In this document: positions 46,420 to 56,636 of the stretch, one piece after another
How the letters are laid out: each line of letters opens with the position of its first letter
Position numbering within the stretch: position 1 is the first letter of the stretch
Program-made: the position numbers and the translations under genes
The notes under the pieces: model-generated
Database searches by the model: none
What the model was told of the DNA's origin: nothing
The model's input: only the letters and a program-made list of their open reading frames with translations
DNA from: Marsupella aquatica
Lineage: Eukaryota; Marchantiophyta
Direction: 5' to 3'
DNA length: 64,000 nucleotides
Assembly: GCA_973895155.1 (NCBI GenBank)
Contig: OZ316892.1
Location: 25,544,001-25,608,000, forward strand

Positions 46420-49400
46420 AATTCCCAACTCACATGGGTCTATCCAACACTAGTACCCTCCTGAGCAATTCTTTCTTAGCCTACTCCAGCTGTTCCCAAG
46501 CTGAGCCAGCGCTCTGGTGTACAGAAATTTCGTCGGTTTGTCGTCAATGCACAATCAACGCAGTCCCCTTGAGCAAGACAGTGACGTAGTCGAGAAATAT
46601 GTTTTGCGGTCGTGCCCATGGCCCCAACGGAGAGCAAACGATATATGGCACCCACCATAATTATTAATTTATAACCCAGGCCAAGTGGAGTCCAGGCTTG
46701 CAGGCCAGCAACGAGATTGGCTTGCTAGGATGTCCAAAGGGAATGCTCACACAATACATGCCCTGTGACTAAATTTCTGGCTCTCTCGTCCATCACAACT
46801 GATGTGTGCAATAGTGATATGTTACTGACATGTACTTGGTATGGACTAGAGGTTTCGGGTATTAAAAGGAGAACAAAATTTCGGAAGTGAAATTTTGTAC
46901 TTGATTGAGCAGAACACTCATGTAATTTTGTAAGCTCCCAGTAGTGTCATGGCTGGCATAAATTTGATAAGTTGCCAGTGTTTTATATGCAAGTTAGTCC
47001 AATTATATCAAAATTAACAAACGAAAGTCCTCTTTCACCGAGGCTGGCCCAGACTAATATTACAAAATTATGCTGGTCAGATAACTTTGGAGATTTCTGA
47101 TTGAAATCCTCTGACCAAGAGCTTTTCCACACCTGCTCACATTGCTTCTCGCAGGGGAGACGGATCTTATTCTGGGGAGGAACAGAATCATCCATTGCAT
47201 TGTGCCTCGTCAACACCAAAGTCAAGGTCGCCAATGAAAATTAACTCGAGTTCAATAGCACCTCACAAAAGAAATCAGGGTTCTTTTGGTTTGGCCGGGG
47301 CTTTCACTCCATAGACAGCAGTAGTAAATTACTGCCTCCATCAGCAACTAACTTATTCATTGGCACTTGTTGACCGGAAATCTTCATTTGTCTAGTGTTT
47401 TTCTTCGCATGACTTAATATTCCAAAGAAAGCAAGAAGATTAAAGTCACTGGCTGTATTGCTGGGAAAAGACACACGTCCCTTCTTAGGATCGCCCGCCT
47501 CATGGGGCCAACGCGAGAAGTAGCCCAAGGTTAAGGAATTTAAAAAACATTCAAAAGAGGCTATTACTGATCTGGGATAATTCCTTTTGTGACGTTTCCA
47601 GTTGGGATATGCCACGTCTGTTGCTCTCACTGTTGCCTTAGTGAATTGAATCAACCTTCGCGAGTCTGCGTTGCTTCTGCACATAAAGTCATACACCTGT
47701 TTGGAACCGCTTGCATTGTTGCACACTATTTTCCTGTCGTGACCAATGTCCGTGCAAGTCATTTTTGTTTTTTGTATAACAATGATGCCTAGTTTAAGGT
47801 CCTAATTAACCATCTCAAACATGTTAGTAATGGAGCTTAGTCAGGAGCTTTGTTTGGTTTTTTGCATTCACAAAGACCTCCACAAGAATACCGTGCCCCA
47901 CATGCACATCAATATTGAAAACGCAAACGCCAATGGTTGTCTCCAAGCTAATAGAACCTAGTTTGTAAGAATTCGTGTTCGAAAAGAACATTAAAACAGA
48001 GGACACTTTCGAACAAGGGGATGTTAGCGTGGTTTCAAGCACACAATCTCTAAACTTTTTGTCAAAAAGAATAGCGACGACCTGGACTTCAGAATAGAGT
48101 TTTTCTACATTGGAATATAAATGGGGATGGTAAATGGGGATGGAATTAGCCAAACATTTCCCACACCCGTCTCCTACGCTTCCCACACCCGTTACTCTCC
48201 TACTTATGAACTGGATCTTGTCCGGGCCGGAGTTCTCCAAGCAGGTAATAAGAGTTTGAAAATTTGTGTTCTGCCAGCCGTGTCATGCCCTTCAATCAAC
48301 AATTCGAGCCATGCATGATTTCACATTTTTCAAGAAGTGTTCAAAGCTAGATCGCTTGTCCATCCACACTTTTGTAGACTCTTCAGTTCACTCTTTGCAT
48401 GCCCTCTTTGAGCACTGACAGCCTCAACAATTCATTGAAGGTGAGAGCAGACCAGTTCAAGTTGTGGAGGGGTAGTGAATTAAAGCTCCACTGAAAGTTG
48501 TTTTGGTCTTGGGCACCCGTGATCAGAGCAGAGCAGATCCTGACGATGGTATCTTAATATTTTCCTTTGTGTTGTGGTGACTGATGATTCCAAAAGCCAT
48601 ATAAGCTAAGCTTATCGGGTACGTTGACCCCATAACGTAGCAGACTTGGATGCAGAGTATTGATGAGGAACTGCAGCGGTGCCACAGCTCCGAGGGAAAT
48701 TGTAACACGATGACAAACTGGCAAAAGAATTCTGCAAGTACGTGAAGTGTGGGAGAAAATGGCGATCAGCAGACTGAGTCACCCACTCACAGAACGACGA
48801 AGCAATCCTCCAAGAACTCTGATGAGCTCTGCCACTGCCTGCTCAAGTGGTTTCCAACTTTCATCGGGAGAATAGAGGCTGACCGGAGCAAAACAATGCC
48901 TAGTCAAACATCTCAAACATGATAGTATTGGAAAGTCAGGAGCTCTGATTGGTCTTTTGCGTCCTCAAGACCTTCCAGCTGAAATTGAAACACGCAGCAA
49001 ATCAAACGGTTGTTTCCAAGTAGAACCTGGGTGGTAGGAATTCACGCATGAAAACAACACCAAAACAAGAGGACACTTTCGCACAAGTGTACATCAGCCT
49101 GGTTGCAAGGATGCAATCTCTAAACTTTCGCTGTCAACAAGAATAGACAGGATCTGCACTGAATGGATAAGTACAATGAAATAGGACAGGGGTGAAATCA
49201 GCCAAACATCAGGAATGGCTTGGTCTTGCTTTTATCAATTCCCGATGGTTTGGTCCGCGATGGTTTGGTCCGCGACTGTCCAAAACTCTCATCTGTACTT
49301 CATTTCAAGATTCTACTTTCAATGACAAGACTTTGTCTCCTCTTGCCCATTGTAATTAACTTCCCTAATTTTGCTCTGGCTTAGACTTCAGAGGACTCTC

Positions 49401-50518
49401 CAATCTTTATAAATTGAGTGTTTTGAAATCGTGGAGAAATGGATGAAAAGTACATTCTGGGCGAGAGTTTCGCCCACATCAACATTCAGATGTGAGGGAA
49501 ACTAATCAAAATTTACCGCGTGCCACTTCATTCTTCATGGTTACGTATGAGATGGAATTTGATTGGCATTCATTCATACCTGTAACATTCAAGATTCGGT
49601 TGAGACCCAGCCATGCAAGTTGTCCTAAGCTTGATAAGAAATTAAGAGCAGCAGCGTCATCACGCACCAGCTGTGCTTCGCAATTGCAGCATAATTGTGT
49701 TCACGAAAGGAAGTCATAGGACAAATCATACGCAGCATCGCCATGCTTAAGCTGTGCTTAGCAACTGCAACACAAGCATATTCGCAAAATGTAAATTATC
49801 GGAGATTTGAGGCTGTGTGCAATCGTGGCAGACATTTATGAAAGGTTGTAAGTAATTCAAAGAATTGAAGAACAGAATTCCTTTAAGAATACTGAGCGAG
49901 TCTACTCTGTGCTCTTGCAGGAGCATCAAGCCTGCTGTAGCCATTCCACCGTCAGCCTCGTGTATGAGTGAGGGAGTCCACAAGAGGACCGTCTTGGAAG
50001 TTCATGAAGCCTGTGCTCTGACGTCGATCATGCTGACCGAAGCAGACATCATTGCCACTACGCCCCAAAGGTCATTCGCACATCAGTTGTCTGTCGCCTT
50101 CCCATTCGTTCCTTCGATTTGATTTCTTTACAGCTTTGCTTTGACCTACTCTACTCATTTCGTCCCATTTTGAGCAGCCCCTGGGTGTAACTTTTTCTCC
50201 GGATTTGCGGCTGTCATTTCGTGAAGTCAGTGTACTCTGGCCTTCGTGGGCCCACACAATCGTTCAAGATGGTCATGGAGATCACCACGAGTCAGCGTCT
50301 GAGAGGGAATATATAGGTCCTGGAGATGTCTTCTCTGGCACCAGCGCAACCTGCCGAGAGATCGTTTCAGCTGATTGACTGATTATGGAGATTGTTTTCA
50401 AGCCAAGCGACTAGTGATGGAGATCACATTCCATCGACAGAATTGTAGTTAGTGAGAGATCATCTCACATCCATTGCCAATAAGTTGTTGCTGCGCCATC
50501 TGACCATCTTTGTTGTTG
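46420..50518. other. Intergenic, with two diverged copies of an unknown segment
   Basis: No family recognised. Segments 47,815-48,110 and 48,900-49,165 are related to each other (shared CAAACATG.TAGTA, TCAGGAGCT, GAGGACACTTTCG, TCTCTAAACTTT), so they are an old duplication. In the first copy the minus strand is open for 138 codons (48,240-47,824), in the second it is not. A further minus-strand open frame at 47,762-47,304 (152 codons) has no recognisable domain and no clear start. A 16-bp direct repeat (GATGGTTTGGTCCGCGA type) lies at 49,244-49,277. The last 200 bases should include the promoter of the following oxidase. Confidence 0.4.
47304..48240 (-). other. Unrecognised open frames, possible remnant gene
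   Basis: Two minus-strand open frames (48,240-47,824 and 47,762-47,304) lie close together. Neither begins with a clear ATG in good context, and I do not recognise a domain in either. The first is partly duplicated 1 kb away with frame loss. They could be exons of a decaying gene or chance frames. Confidence 0.2.
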
Positions 50519-52513
50519 ATGGCCAGAGCGAGCGCTCCAGCGATGGAGAAGGCCCGCTTCATCTGGCCGCTACACTTGTCTATCTTTGGTATTGTGATTG
50601 CAGCAAAATGTGTTCTTACGGACATGACCATCGTGACCTGTCCACCAGTGTGTCCTGGTCAGGACGGGAGCAGTAGCATTGGGACAGCCAGCGAGATCTT
50701 CACGGAGAGTGACGATTCCCACAACCTCTATGGCGCCGCTGGCACGCGCAAATGCACTTCCACAGAGCATTTAGAACCGGACAGTACTGAGGGAGTGAGC
50801 GAAATTTTGGGCAAGCTCAATAACAATGCAGGCGGCGGTGTTGGCAGACAGTCTCTCAAGATAAGGGCGTCGCGCCGGGACTTCCACACCCCCAATGGTT
50901 TCGTGTGTCCGGGTCAGACATATGACGCAAAATTGGCCAAGGGTCAAACCGACTATCTCAATTCCATCGATTCCTCGACTCATTCTGTCACCCTGCTTCT
51001 GCATCGAATGAACTCCATTGTGGAAGTGGATCACGCGCGCCATCGATTGACAGTCGAGGCAGGCATGACTCTGCAGAACCTCGCGGACGCAGCCCTGAAG
51101 AACGGGATGTCGATTCCTGTGGGAGTCCTCCCCGTCTATGGCAACCTCACAGTAGGCGGGGTGCTCGCCACATCGGCCCATGGAACTGGGGCAGGCGTGG
51201 ACAGCTCGCTGGGAGACATCGTCACCATGGTCAAGTGGGTGAACGGGCAGGGAAAGATCACCACGAGCGATATCGCCGATGAGAAGGGGCGCTTAGAAAT
51301 TCGGGGTCTGCTTGGGGGAATCGGATTGTTGGGGGTCCTGTGCGAGGTGACTTTCCGATTGCTGCCTGCGGGAGCGTTGGCCCAGGTGGAGATTTGGACC
51401 AAGGAAGACTCGACCATTGCCGCCGATGTCAAGCACCAATTGCAAGCACAGACCCCTCACATCCTCTACTTCTGGAGACCTGATTTGGGCTACTACCGAG
51501 CTCTTTTCTACAAACCTCTCGAATCCGGCGATGTGCCGGTGCATCCCTACTATCCTCGGGGAAAGGCGGCCATGATGTTGCCGCCCCCCGAAAGCGTTGC
51601 GCAACAGTATTGGGAAAACTTGGCTGTCTTCCAAGCAGATATTGACGATTCCGGTCCGGGTGCAGACTTGCTCAATGCAGCGATTTGTGAAATGTCGGAA
51701 GGATTGAAGTACCTTCCCATATTTGTGGATGGGGAGGGCGCAATTGTTTCAAACGCTACCATTCCAGCCTCGTACGCGATGATTTCAGGGGAGTGCGAGC
51801 CGACTTGCCTGTGGAGTAGACAGTACTTTGGGGCCACCACGGAGGACAGCGAGTGGGCGATCAGGCTCAGCGATCTGGATGAGTGGATAAAGGATGTGAA
51901 GGCGGTCGTCAAGGGGGAGGAAGAGGAGAGACAGAAGCAGCTGGACAGGCGGTATGGGAAAGGCAAAGTCCGAGCCTGTATGACGCCAGGATTCTTCTGG
52001 ATTCGATTTGGGAAGCCCAACGACAATCTGCTGGCTGTCAGCACGGGTATGGATGAGCCTGTGGTGTACGCCATGATGTTGTTTTATACATCGGTTCTGG
52101 TTCCCAATGCTCCTCCGAAGCACGATCACATCACGCAGGTCATCGAGCAGCTGAGTGTCTGCAAGTATGGAGCCAGAGCGCATTATGGTAAGAACTTTGA
52201 TCGCCAGTTTACGAATGAGCACTGTCCATTGCTTGACAATTTCCCGAAGCAAAATCTCTTGGAGATGAGGAAGCTGCAAGACGAGCATGATCCTTTCAGG
52301 GTGTTCGAGTCTGAGCTGTTGGGTCGAATGCTCGAGAATCGTGGTCCCGACTATGAAGACAAGTGTTCTCTGACGCACAAATGCTACTGTAAAGAGGACT
52401 CCCATTGTGCCGACGGATTCAAGTGTCAGCCATCGGTGGTTTTCCCTGAATACAAAGTCTGTAAAGTGCAGTTTTCATACGAAGAGACCGAACTAGCGAA
52501 AGATGAACTGTGA
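50519..52513 (+). CDS. L-gulonolactone-oxidase-like FAD protein with signal peptide and C-terminal KDEL
   Basis: Single open frame of 664 aa, ATG at 50,519. A hydrophobic N-terminal segment (about residues 13-32) looks like a signal peptide. The FAD-binding type-2 (PCMH) domain follows: KIRASRRDFHTPNGF around 115-128, with a His placed like the flavin-linking His of the family, and NLTVGGVLATSAHGTG (209-224). The D-arabinono-1,4-lactone oxidase domain ends with AHYGKNFDRQF (HYGK 555-558), the place of the family HWxK motif. After it comes a Cys-rich tail (six Cys within about 33 residues) and the sequence ends exactly in KDEL, an ER-retention signal. Family members oxidise aldonolactones such as L-gulono- or L-galactono-lactone to ascorbate precursors; the substrate here is not known. 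Signal peptide plus KDEL suggests the ER lumen. No introns. Confidence 0.88.
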   Translation: MARASAPAMEKARFIWPLHLSIFGIVIAAKCVLTDMTIVTCPPVCPGQDGSSSIGTASEIFTESDDSHNLYGAAGTRKCTSTEHLEPDSTEGVSEILGKLNNNAGGGVGRQSLKIRASRRDFHTPNGFVCPGQTYDAKLAKGQTDYLNSIDSSTHSVTLLLHRMNSIVEVDHARHRLTVEAGMTLQNLADAALKNGMSIPVGVLPVYGNLTVGGVLATSAHGTGAGVDSSLGDIVTMVKWVNGQGKITTSDIADEKGRLEIRGLLGGIGLLGVLCEVTFRLLPAGALAQVEIWTKEDSTIAADVKHQLQAQTPHILYFWRPDLGYYRALFYKPLESGDVPVHPYYPRGKAAMMLPPPESVAQQYWENLAVFQADIDDSGPGADLLNAAICEMSEGLKYLPIFVDGEGAIVSNATIPASYAMISGECEPTCLWSRQYFGATTEDSEWAIRLSDLDEWIKDVKAVVKGEEEERQKQLDRRYGKGKVRACMTPGFFWIRFGKPNDNLLAVSTGMDEPVVYAMMLFYTSVLVPNAPPKHDHITQVIEQLSVCKYGARAHYGKNFDRQFTNEHCPLLDNFPKQNLLEMRKLQDEHDPFRVFESELLGRMLENRGPDYEDKCSLTHKCYCKEDSHCADGFKCQPSVVFPEYKVCKVQFSYEETELAKDEL

Positions 52514-53657
52514 GCTCGCTGGTCCCAAATTGAACGAGGAGACTCTGGCCATGGTTTATTTGGTCTGGCACGATTTCACGATTAACCCCGGCCAACTACT
52601 ATCCCATTCAGTACATAACATCCTCGTGTCTTTGAATGGGTGAATAACAGAGCACTGTTGAACAAGGATTCTTTCATGTTCACTCAGATGGGTGTGTGTT
52701 ATCGTCAAGAAGCAAATTTCATATCATCAACCATGGTGACAGAGTCCCTGCTCTTCTTCTTGTACTAGTTTCTCCTGTGCGCAATGTCTTCAACCAATGA
52801 GTTGAAGATTCAATGGACATCGTCTTCGACGACCATTGAGTGGAAGATTCAATTCCTAGGATGAACAACCTGTAGTCATCTTTTCTCTAGAAAAACCCTG
52901 TAGGTGAGAGCAATTGACGGGCACTAGTAATTCAACGTTTTCATACTTTTGTGGCCACACTGTTAGCAAGAGGTCATACTGTCACTGGACAAAGTCTCGC
53001 ACACAATATAAATGAGACAAGGGACCCCTGAGAAGCATTAACGCAAGTGAAACCTACAATCTCAGGAAGACATCTATGCAAATTAGGATCCAAATATATA
53101 CATATATATGTCCCTTGGCAATGGGCTAAAGAATTGGCAAGAAAATTTTGGACTCATAATCAGAATGCCGTGATGGAGATATCTCAAACATATATGTACG
53201 TCATTGGAAAATTTTGGGAAAATTTTGGGTGGATGATGCTGTTCCCATCAAAACTATAGATTTTTTGTTCACAGCTAATATTTAAATAAAAGGGGAAATT
53301 TTCACTACAATGCTATTTTATGTTTTTGTGGTCCTAGCTGTAGTGTCAGGCACTATGGTGCACATGAAAAATCCAGTTCATTCTGTTTCATTTTCAATCC
53401 TAGTTTTTCAAAATGCTTTTGGTTTACTCTTTAGGTCTTGATTTCTTTGCTATGATGTTCCTAGTGGTCTATGTAGGGGCTATTGCCATAGATGGTTATT
53501 TAGGTGTGGTTGCACACTTCAGTCATGTAGATCTGTAGTCTTGACACTTCTAGTAGGTCATATGCAGTAAAATACACTTATTCAATTATTCCCCACACTT
53601 CATGTCTACCAGTTGTCTGAAGTGCATGGTGAAGTAAGAGCATCCCCTCGGCTGGGC
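52514..53657. other. Intergenic, nothing recognised
   Basis: 3' flank of the oxidase gene, then AT-rich sequence with a short (TA)n-like run near 53,090. A short duplicated phrase (ATTGAGTGGAAGATTCAAT / ATGAGTTGAAGATTCAAT) lies at 52,797-52,855. No coding or RNA feature is supported. Confidence 0.45.
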
Positions 53658-53775
53658 ATTGGGACTAAGACACAGCCCAGACTCTCAGGGGAGGCTGTAG
53701 TGGGGAATCTTGAACAATGGGGGAAAGCCTGATCCAGCAATATGGTGTGAGTGAAGAAGGGCAATGCAGCTTGTC
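53658..53775 (+). pseudogene. Degraded mitochondrial small-subunit rRNA fragment (nuclear insertion)
   Basis: About 118 bp resemble the conserved 16S-type stretch: GGGACTAAGACACAGCCCAG, GTGGGGAATCTTGAACAATG, GAAAGCCTGATCCAGCAATA and GTGAAGAAGGGCAATG. The version GATCCAGCAATAT.GTGAGTGAAGAAGGGCAATGC is that of plant mitochondrial rrn18, not of chloroplast 16S. Several CpG sites of the functional gene appear as TG or CA here, as expected after methylation and deamination in nuclear DNA. It ends abruptly at about 53,775, where it is joined to an rps11-like piece in the opposite direction. Not a working rRNA. Confidence 0.75.
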
Positions 53776-53935
53776 CATAGCTAATTTTGGTACTAATAAT
53801 ACCTCCGGGTTTTGAAGCACATAGCGAAGATTCCTTTCCATAATCCAATCCTTTGATTCTCACTTCAACAAACTTAAATCCAAGTTGAATTACAGCTCGC
53901 ACAGCATTTTCTGCGGTTGCTACTAATGGAGTCAA
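53776..53935 (-). pseudogene. rps11-like fragment (organelle-derived)
   Basis: Read on the minus strand, the frame gives TPLVATAENAVRAVIQ, then FKFVEVRIKG and GKESSLCASKPGGIISTKI, which resembles the C-terminal half of ribosomal protein S11 (the region ATAENA.RAVI..G...VEV.IKG.G.GKESSLR). It is cut off before the conserved C-terminal Pro/Arg-rich end and fused to the rRNA fragment. The wording fits plant mitochondrial S11 better than chloroplast S11. Identification from memory of the family, moderate certainty. Confidence 0.55.
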
Positions 53936-54394
53936 CTTTCTAAATACAGGTTCTCAGAAATGTTTCATAAACTGACACTCTTTTAAGGTAATTGTATTTA
54001 GAAAGCAGAATTGCAAAAATGAATAACAGATTCTGCGGTTGCCACTAATGTATAAGCACTAGTAGGTACTAAAGGATAATCTGTTAATATACCTAAAAAC
54101 TATTCTTCTACAATTTCTAATGCTTTCCAATGACAAATATATCACTGGGAATAATCATGATATGGGCATTATTATACTCCTCTTCATCATTTTGATGCTC
54201 ATTACTATACCCAATTGTAGATGCATAACTCCTAGTAATTCTAACAGGCAGCACCCACCAGAGAGGTGGGCGGCCATGAACCTCTTGCTTCTCTGAGCAG
54301 GATAGTGGGGAAAGCAATTAACACATACTATTTGTTAGTTTTTGACTTTATTTTTTGCTTTCCCTCAATTATTAATACATCTGTCATAAAGAAA

Positions 54395-54530
54395 TGAATC
54401 ATATGGAATTAGGCCCTAGTACTATAATAGGGATAACTTTAGTAATCTTAGGCATATTTTCATATGCCTTAAAACAAAGGGAACGTTATGTTTCTAGAGG
54501 TGTGATTTTTTAACCTAATTTAAATGGGAT
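54395..54530 (+). pseudogene. Chloroplast ycf66 first exon plus start of its intron (nuclear insertion)
   Basis: From the ATG at 54,395 or 54,404 the frame reads MELGPSTIIGITLVILGIF and on to RERYVSRG, then a stop. This matches the N-terminus of Ycf66 (a short membrane protein encoded in chloroplast genomes of many bryophytes, ferns and algae), and the change to GTGTGATTTTTT immediately after it is the typical 5' end of a group II intron (GUGYG), which interrupts ycf66 early in these plants. Not a nuclear gene; evidence of a chloroplast-to-nucleus transfer. Moderate certainty. Confidence 0.5.
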
Positions 54531-56636
54531 TTCAACATATTTATAACATCTCATCAATGTGAAGCCTGAACAAAAATAGTCTTTCAATTTGATCAATATG
54601 TATGGACCATTTCAAAATTATTACACCATTTCAAAATGTTTAAATTTTTGAAGCTGCTATATGGTGAATCCAACTCTCATGTTTTGTCTTCTCATGTTTT
54701 GTCTTATTCATATTTGTGTATCATGAATTTTTATTTGAATGTACCTTAACAAGGGGCATCCTTTGTATCACATAGACTTTTAATTCATTTTTGGACCCCT
54801 TTAAATTTTTGGTATTCTATAGTGTTTTGAATTTATTTTGGCAGCCCCCTTAATTTGTATAATTTGCAAACTTTGTTAAGTCCTAGAGAGAAACTAAGAG
54901 TTTCATTTTCTACCGCTTTTAAGTTCATGAGTGAGAGGAATGATTCTAAGAAATGTCAGCATATCCTGTCTTAAGCTCTCCTTGTGGCTTTCTTTCCTAA
55001 GTTTATGGTTTTTATTGAATAAAAATCATTAATAAGACACACTGAAATACGTGCACAACTTTGTGTAATAAAATTGTACTTTCCATTGGTCACTATGTGC
55101 TTTTATTGCATGTGCTTTATTTATATTATTTGTGTGCACAACTCGTAGCAACTTTGTGTAATAAAATTGTATTTTCCATTGGTCACTATGTGCTTTTATT
55201 ACATGTATTTTATTTATATTATTTGATTTCATTCACATTTAATATGTATTCTAGTCTTACTCTTTAATTTTGTCCACTTAATATCACTACAAGACAAAAA
55301 GTAAAGCATGTTCCAGGATGAGCATGCTATATCACCACTGTACAAAAAAAACTGTCACTGGTTTTCTCCTCTGGCAAACAATCGATTGTAGTCTTATGCT
55401 TTACCAGTCTCATGGTTCATTTTCTTTTTGTCCTTTGAAACCTAAAGCTGACCTATCCAAGGATAAACAATCAACTTCGGAGAGCATGCACCTCTGGTAG
55501 CCCACAAGGGTCATACCGAGAACCATGGTTCATTTTTGGTTCACCCTGAACTCTAATTCTTGGCGTTCTAGAAGGTAGTGAATAGTAGTGAGATGTTTCA
55601 CGAGCATCAATGTGAAATGATTGCTCACTCCATTGACTGTGAGACAATCGAACTCCCCACAATTATCTCAATCAAGAACAAATTGCTATCGGCTACCCAA
55701 GCAAGCAAAAAAGTTGAAAGAGCAAAATCAACTCAAGAAGTCGATTGTAACGAGAAAGCTTCAAGCGAGTTAGCGCATCTATTGCATCCGAAGTCCAATT
55801 CACACACTCCTCCACTGAACTTGAGTCGCTGGGAAAATCTAGCTCGACTGTTAGTGCCCATTACAGTGCACAGGTTTTCACACCACTATGAACGAGCAAC
55901 CCTGTCGTTCACTTTCAGCGGATTGCAGACTTCTCGTGCATCGCAGACTCGGCCGAAATACAGGCTCGTCGCCCTGTAGGTGCCCAGGGTGTACCTCAAC
56001 ACGCACTGAATCTGGTATTCTGTTGAAAATCGTACCAGACAAGCTCCTTGATCACAAACTTTACAGAAGCGGTCTTGCTGTTCGAGGAGGGAAATTCGGA
56101 ATCTGGGGCGAAGCTGAGATGTGCTGACCACGTAGAGTAATTTTGGTTCTGGGTAAATTAAAGAACCCTGGTGCAACGAGATTCAAACTTTGACAAACAG
56201 ACATGATTCGTGAACTGCCATGAAATCGATTGGTTGCTGTATCTTCTAGGGCCTCACTTTGATCTTAGCTACCTTATCCAAAGTGAACACTAAAAGAACC
56301 CGAATGAGTTGGTTGGCTCACCGGAATCTTATCCAATCACAGACAATTCAAACTGTGTTGACATAATATGCGTTGTGTAAGCACATATATTATCAACACC
56401 ATAGGCTCGTGCAGAATAATGGATACGTGTTGTGCAAGTAAGGGAATGGATACTTAAAAACAATATAACGAAGGGAATTGTGTGCCCTTAGTGCGGTTCT
56501 GATTATTCGTAAACACCCTACAAAGCAAATTTGACAGCCCACAGACTACTCAGTTTCAAATCGTTAGCTTTTATCAAACCCTACCAAATTTCTTTGCTTC
56601 CCCATCTGATTTCTGCAGAGCGAATTGGCGAGAAGA
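54531..56636. other. AT-rich intergenic region with short tandem repeats
   Basis: A 93-bp unit is present twice at 55,057-55,238 (AACTTTGTGTAATAAAATTG... to TTTATATTATTTG). A 16-bp direct repeat (CTCATGTTTTGTCTT) is at 54,678-54,709. The frame 55,592-55,979 (+), 128 codons, has an ATG but no recognised domain, and I do not call it as a gene. The last few hundred bases are the likely promoter and leader of the dioxygenase. Confidence 0.45.
55057..55238. repeat. 93-bp tandem repeat, two copies
   Basis: AACTTTGTGTAATAAAATTG begins at 55,057 and 55,150. Both copies run on through CCATTGGTCACTATGTGC to TTTATTTATATTATTTG with few differences. Confidence 0.9.

Noticed and set aside
53606-53935. 109-codon minus-strand frame as a functional gene
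   Set aside because: It joins an rps11-like fragment to antisense rRNA sequence, so it is a chance frame across an organelle insertion.
55592-55979. 128-codon plus-strand frame upstream of the dioxygenase
   Set aside because: ATG present but no recognised motif, composition or paralogue; support too weak to call a gene.
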